This document shows positions 5,363 through 5,634 of a DNA stretch of 5,634 nt, one piece after another (position 1 is the first letter of the stretch; each line of letters opens with the position of its first letter). Location of the stretch: assembly GCA_002714465.1 (NCBI GenBank), contig PAXL01000007.1, forward strand, positions 40,362 to 45,995, read 5' to 3'. The position numbers and the translations under genes were made by a program. The notes beneath the pieces were generated by a model, which had not been told where the DNA came from, searched no databases, and worked only from the letters and a program-made list of their open reading frames with translations. This DNA comes from Gemmatimonadota bacterium (GTDB taxonomy: Bacteria > Latescibacterota > UBA2968).

Positions 5363-5394
5363 AAACCGCAGGTCAGACGGCCTGCGGTTTGTTT
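5363..5394 (+). terminator. rho-independent terminator
   Basis: AAACCGCAGG (5363-5372) and CCTGCGGTTT (5381-5390) form a perfect 10-bp stem with an 8-nt loop. The stem's own 3' TTT is followed by GTTTG. Because the outer pairs are A-T it is nearly symmetric, but the T-rich tail favours + strand use. It begins 2 nt after the CCA of the decayed tRNA-Lys end, as expected for the native terminator of that tRNA gene. It could now serve DUF805. Confidence 0.75.
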
Positions 5395-5418
5395 GCTGTC
5401 CGGCGTGAAATACCGTCT

Positions 5419-5451
5419 GGACCAGTTCGGGACTAGTTCTGGACCAGTTCA
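5419..5451. repeat. three tandem 11-bp iterons (GGACYAGTTC + 1)
   Basis: GGACCAGTTC (5419-5428), GGACTAGTTC (5430-5439) and GGACCAGTTC (5441-5450) recur at an exact 11-bp period, one helical turn. The outer pair is identical over 13 bp (TCTGGACCAGTTC at 5416 and 5438). Helically phased direct repeats 112 bp from a tRNA-derived att-like site suggest integrase arm-type or excisionase binding sites, or an operator. Confidence 0.6.
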
Positions 5452-5528
5452 ACCGCACCACGGGCCACACAGTGCGCCTTTTGCATAGGCACCGGTGCCG
5501 ACATCCCTGAAAACGCAACGAAACGCGC

Positions 5529-5560
5529 ACTATGCACCAGTAGGCAACACGGCGCATAGT
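5529..5560. repeat. inverted repeat ACTATGC/GCATAGT next to the tRNA-Lys copy
   Basis: ACTATGC (5529-5535) and GCATAGT (5554-5560) are perfect 7-bp arms around 18 nt. The right arm ends 2 nt before the tRNA-Lys 3'-half copy. GCATAG also occurs at 5483-5488. It could be a protein-binding site flanking a recombination core. Confidence 0.4.
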
Positions 5561-5562
5561 TT

Positions 5563-5615
5563 CTCTTAATCCGCAGGTTCTGGGTTCAAGTCCCAGGGGC
5601 GTGCCATCAAAGCCA
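5563..5615 (+). repeat. copy of the tRNA-Lys 3' half (att-like direct repeat)
   Basis: Bases 5563-5587 are identical to 4599-4623, beginning at the first base of the anticodon loop and running into the T loop. One G-to-A change (5588) is followed by 11 more identical bases, a 1-nt deletion in the G-run, CGT, then G and CCA (5604-5606). Similarity continues just past the tRNA, with AAAGCCA at 5609-5615 matching 4646-4652. The 5' half of a tRNA is not recognisable upstream, so this is not a functional gene. It is the pattern of a tyrosine-recombinase attachment site in a tRNA gene, 964 bp from its partner. Confidence 0.8.
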
Positions 5616-5634
5616 ACCCTCGAGCGTTAGGGTC

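Larger units (their letters stand above)
5158..5562. other. 405-bp stretch with no convincing gene, rich in inverted repeats
   Basis: Open frames here on both strands show no recognisable protein. One 177-codon minus-strand frame runs antisense to the DUF805 3' end and across the repeats, and I treat it as a chance frame. The stretch instead holds nested hairpins, a decayed tRNA-Lys end, a terminator, three 11-bp iterons and an inverted repeat, each listed separately. Confidence 0.7.

Noticed and set aside
5419..5451. CRISPR array
   Set aside because: Units are 11 bp with 1-nt variation and no spacers, and no cas gene is present; these are iterons.
5024..5557. 177-codon open frame on the minus strand
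   Set aside because: It is antisense to the 3' part of DUF805 and runs through the iterons, terminator and decayed tRNA end. The product is Arg/Trp/Cys-rich and shows no domain.
5563..5606. A second functional tRNA-Lys gene
   Set aside because: Only the 3' half from the anticodon loop is present; no D arm or matching 5' acceptor strand precedes it, and one G of the acceptor is missing.

Overview
This is bacterial DNA of moderately high G+C: Shine-Dalgarno sites, GTG as well as ATG starts, a perfect TATAAT box and intron-less tRNA genes. The lineage cannot be fixed. A high-G+C Gram-positive or a marine Chloroflexi/Actinobacteria-type genome would fit, but this is a weak guess. By eye, base composition is uneven: bases 3901-3960, in the flavoprotein gene, are 40/60 G+C, while bases 1741-1800, in the E1-alpha gene, are 24/60.

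Left part (1-3073): a 2-oxoacid/acetoin dehydrogenase-type module. A free-standing lipoyl-domain protein on the + strand (46-291) converges on a minus-strand run of SDR dehydrogenase, E1-alpha and E1-beta (3073 down to 311). Gaps are 37 nt between SDR and E1-alpha, and a stop/start overlap or 2 nt between E1-alpha and E1-beta. A consensus -10 box (3124-3129) sits upstream of the SDR. No E2 acyltransferase core or E3 gene is in the window. The likely logic is that the SDR makes an oxo substrate, the thiamine-diphosphate E1 heterodimer cleaves it oxidatively, and the acyl group goes to the lipoyl protein.

Middle (3185-4318): a minus-strand FAD amine/D-amino-acid dehydrogenase of the D-arginine dehydrogenase (DauA) type. 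It keeps the carboxylate-binding arginines but appears to have lost the side-chain-binding Glu and two other pocket residues, so its substrate is probably not a basic D-amino acid. Such an enzyme makes 2-oxo acids, the substrate class of E1, so a functional link is possible but unproven.

Right part (4319-5634): tRNA-His(GTG) and tRNA-Lys(CTT) on the + strand, then a small DUF805 membrane protein (4816-5157) and about 480 bases without a convincing gene. That last stretch is rich in structure: nested inverted repeats, a decayed tRNA-Lys 3' end with CCA followed at once by an intrinsic terminator, three 11-bp iterons, an inverted repeat, and a near-perfect copy of the tRNA-Lys 3' half. The copy begins exactly at the anticodon loop. 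This looks like tyrosine-recombinase attachment-site scars at a tRNA-Lys locus (a small, decayed or integrase-less element), and it is the most unusual part of the window.
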